A stretch of DNA of 34,592 nucleotides, taken from positions 1 to 34,592 of the forward strand of contig CACOMZ010000006.1 in the NCBI GenBank assembly GCA_902628525.1, written 5' to 3'. The translations under genes were made by a program, and so were the position numbers. The notes under the pieces were generated by a model. It saw only the letters and a program-made list of their open reading frames with translations, was not told the DNA's origin and made no database searches. Of this stretch, positions 33,680 through 34,592 are shown one piece after another. The stretch comes from an uncultured Pelagibacteraceae bacterium. Lineage in GTDB: Bacteria; Pseudomonadota; Alphaproteobacteria; Pelagibacterales; Pelagibacteraceae. The stretch's first letter is position 1; each line of letters opens with the position of its first letter.

Positions 33680-34546
33680 ACTTGTAATGTTGCTTTCATA
33701 GGTCTTGGGGTTATGGGCTATCCAATGGCTGGTTATATATCAAAAGCAGGACACAATGTAACTGTTTTTAATAGAACTAAGTCAAAAGCTGAAAAATGGA
33801 TTGCTGAATATAAAGGTAAAATGGCAAATACTCCTGCAGAGGCAACAAAAGATGCCGAATATATTTTTACATGTGTTGGAAATGATAATGATTTAAGAGA
33901 AGTTACCTTTGGTGATAACGGTGCATTCAAAACTATAAAAAAAGGTGCAGTTTATATTGATAACACAACAGCATCAGCAACAATCGCTAGAGAAATTTAT
34001 GAATATGCTAAGAAAAATGAATTTGGTGCACTAGACGCTCCGGTTTCTGGCGGACAAGCAGGTGCAGAAAATGGTGCGTTAACAGTTATGATTGGTGGAG
34101 ATCAAACTGATTTTGATAAAGCAAAAGATAAAATTGATTGCTACAGCAAAAAAATGAAATTACTTGGTAAAGCTGGTTCTGGACAATTAGCAAAAATGGT
34201 TAATCAAATTTGTATAGCTGGATTGGTTCAGGGTCTCTCTGAAGGAATAAATTTTGGTATGAAGGCTGGACTAAATATGGAAGATGTCATTGAAGTTATA
34301 TCTAAAGGAGCAGCTCAATCATGGCAAATGGAAAATAGATATAAAACAATGATTGATGACAAATTTGATTTTGGTTTTGCGGTGGATTGGATGAGAAAAG
34401 ATTTAAAAATTGCAATGGAGGAAGCTAAAAACAATGGATCATTATTACCTATCACTGAAATAGTGGATAAATATTATGGTGAGGTTCAAGAAATGAACGG
34501 AAATAGATGGGATACCTCAAGTTTAATTAAAAGATTTAGGAAGTAA
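33677..34546 (+). CDS. 3-hydroxyisobutyrate dehydrogenase / tartronate semialdehyde reductase family
   Basis: An NAD(P)-dependent beta-hydroxyacid dehydrogenase of 289 residues. The Rossmann motif is FIGLGVMGYPMAGYI (glycines 9, 11 and 14) with N32-R33 after the second strand, suggesting a preference for NADP. The substrate-binding DAPVSGGQAGAENGALTVM follows, and the catalytic lysine is K173 in GSGQLAKMVNQI. 3-Hydroxyisobutyrate (valine breakdown) or 2-hydroxy-3-oxopropionate are the usual substrates, and the sequence cannot choose between them. It is divergent from the MFS gene by 11 bp and precedes another gene by 1 bp. Confidence 0.88.
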   Translation: MTCNVAFIGLGVMGYPMAGYISKAGHNVTVFNRTKSKAEKWIAEYKGKMANTPAEATKDAEYIFTCVGNDNDLREVTFGDNGAFKTIKKGAVYIDNTTASATIAREIYEYAKKNEFGALDAPVSGGQAGAENGALTVMIGGDQTDFDKAKDKIDCYSKKMKLLGKAGSGQLAKMVNQICIAGLVQGLSEGINFGMKAGLNMEDVIEVISKGAAQSWQMENRYKTMIDDKFDFGFAVDWMRKDLKIAMEEAKNNGSLLPITEIVDKYYGEVQEMNGNRWDTSSLIKRFRK

Positions 34547-34547
34547 T

Positions 34548-34592
34548 ATGCAACCCTCATACTATGAGGATTTCTCAGAAATTAAAAAAAAG
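34548..34592 (+). CDS. start of an unidentified gene, cut by window edge
   Basis: An ATG one base after the dehydrogenase stop opens a frame of 15 codons, MQPSYYEDFSEIKKK, to the end of the window. The spacing fits the next gene of the same run. The fragment is too short to identify. Confidence 0.5.
   Translation, partial: MQPSYYEDFSEIKKK

Noticed and set aside
1..34592. CRISPR array, tandem repeats, insertion sequence, tRNA or phage genes
   Set aside because: Reading both strands showed no repeated spacers, terminal inverted repeats with transposase, tRNA-like cloverleaf with CCA, or phage proteins.

Overview
The window looks like the chromosome of a SAR11-type marine alphaproteobacterium (Pelagibacterales). 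It is very AT-rich, has almost no intergenic DNA, and most same-strand genes meet at ATGA or TAATG overlaps. The coded families also fit that group: a PurSQL-BolA-Grx4 run, class II DAHP synthase, (R)-citramalate synthase, a prpDBC methylcitrate set and class Ia NrdAB. No tRNA, rRNA, insertion sequence, integrase, phage gene or CRISPR array was found. The assignment rests on gene content and style, not on a database match.

Left edge (1-1944, minus strand): a cinA-type gene, a gamma-glutamylcyclotransferase-like gene, a possible 38-codon gene and the 5' part of a CMP-nonulosonate synthetase gene (neuA-like) that runs off the window. This is the most accessory-looking part. Region 1965-9187 (plus): sfsA, map, purB, purC, purS, purQ, purL, bolA and grxD form one tightly packed run that combines purine synthesis with a BolA/monothiol glutaredoxin Fe-S pair.

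Region 9174-19734 (minus), in transcription order: a glmU C-terminal-domain gene, glmS, class II DAHP synthase, nadE, cysS, cimA, a DUF1989 gene, a trmJ-like gene, rpsD with its own promoter, and a membrane-anchored methyltransferase. These serve amino-sugar, aromatic, NAD, isoleucine and translation functions. Region 19803-24060 (plus): gph-like phosphatase, then prpD, prpB and prpC of the methylcitrate cycle, with prpD starting at TTG behind a strong Shine-Dalgarno sequence.

Region 24061-28288 (minus): nrdA, nrdB, a nitroreductase, an IsdG-like heme monooxygenase and a DUF4149-like membrane protein. Upstream of nrdA are two NrdR-box-like sites exactly 31 bp apart. Region 28468-34592: a phosphohexomutase (plus) with a terminator; then a TauE/SafE permease, dusA, rpoZ with a long acidic tail and an MFS transporter (minus); then a 3-hydroxyisobutyrate dehydrogenase-family gene and the first 15 codons of another gene (plus).

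The most useful observations are regulatory or architectural: the NrdR tandem site and the iron/heme genes behind it, a stand-alone GlmU acetyltransferase domain, candidate -10 boxes lying only 7-12 nt before start codons, divergent genes separated by 11 and 20 bp, and the missed small ORF next to the neuA-like gene. I found no convincing new defence or mobile system.
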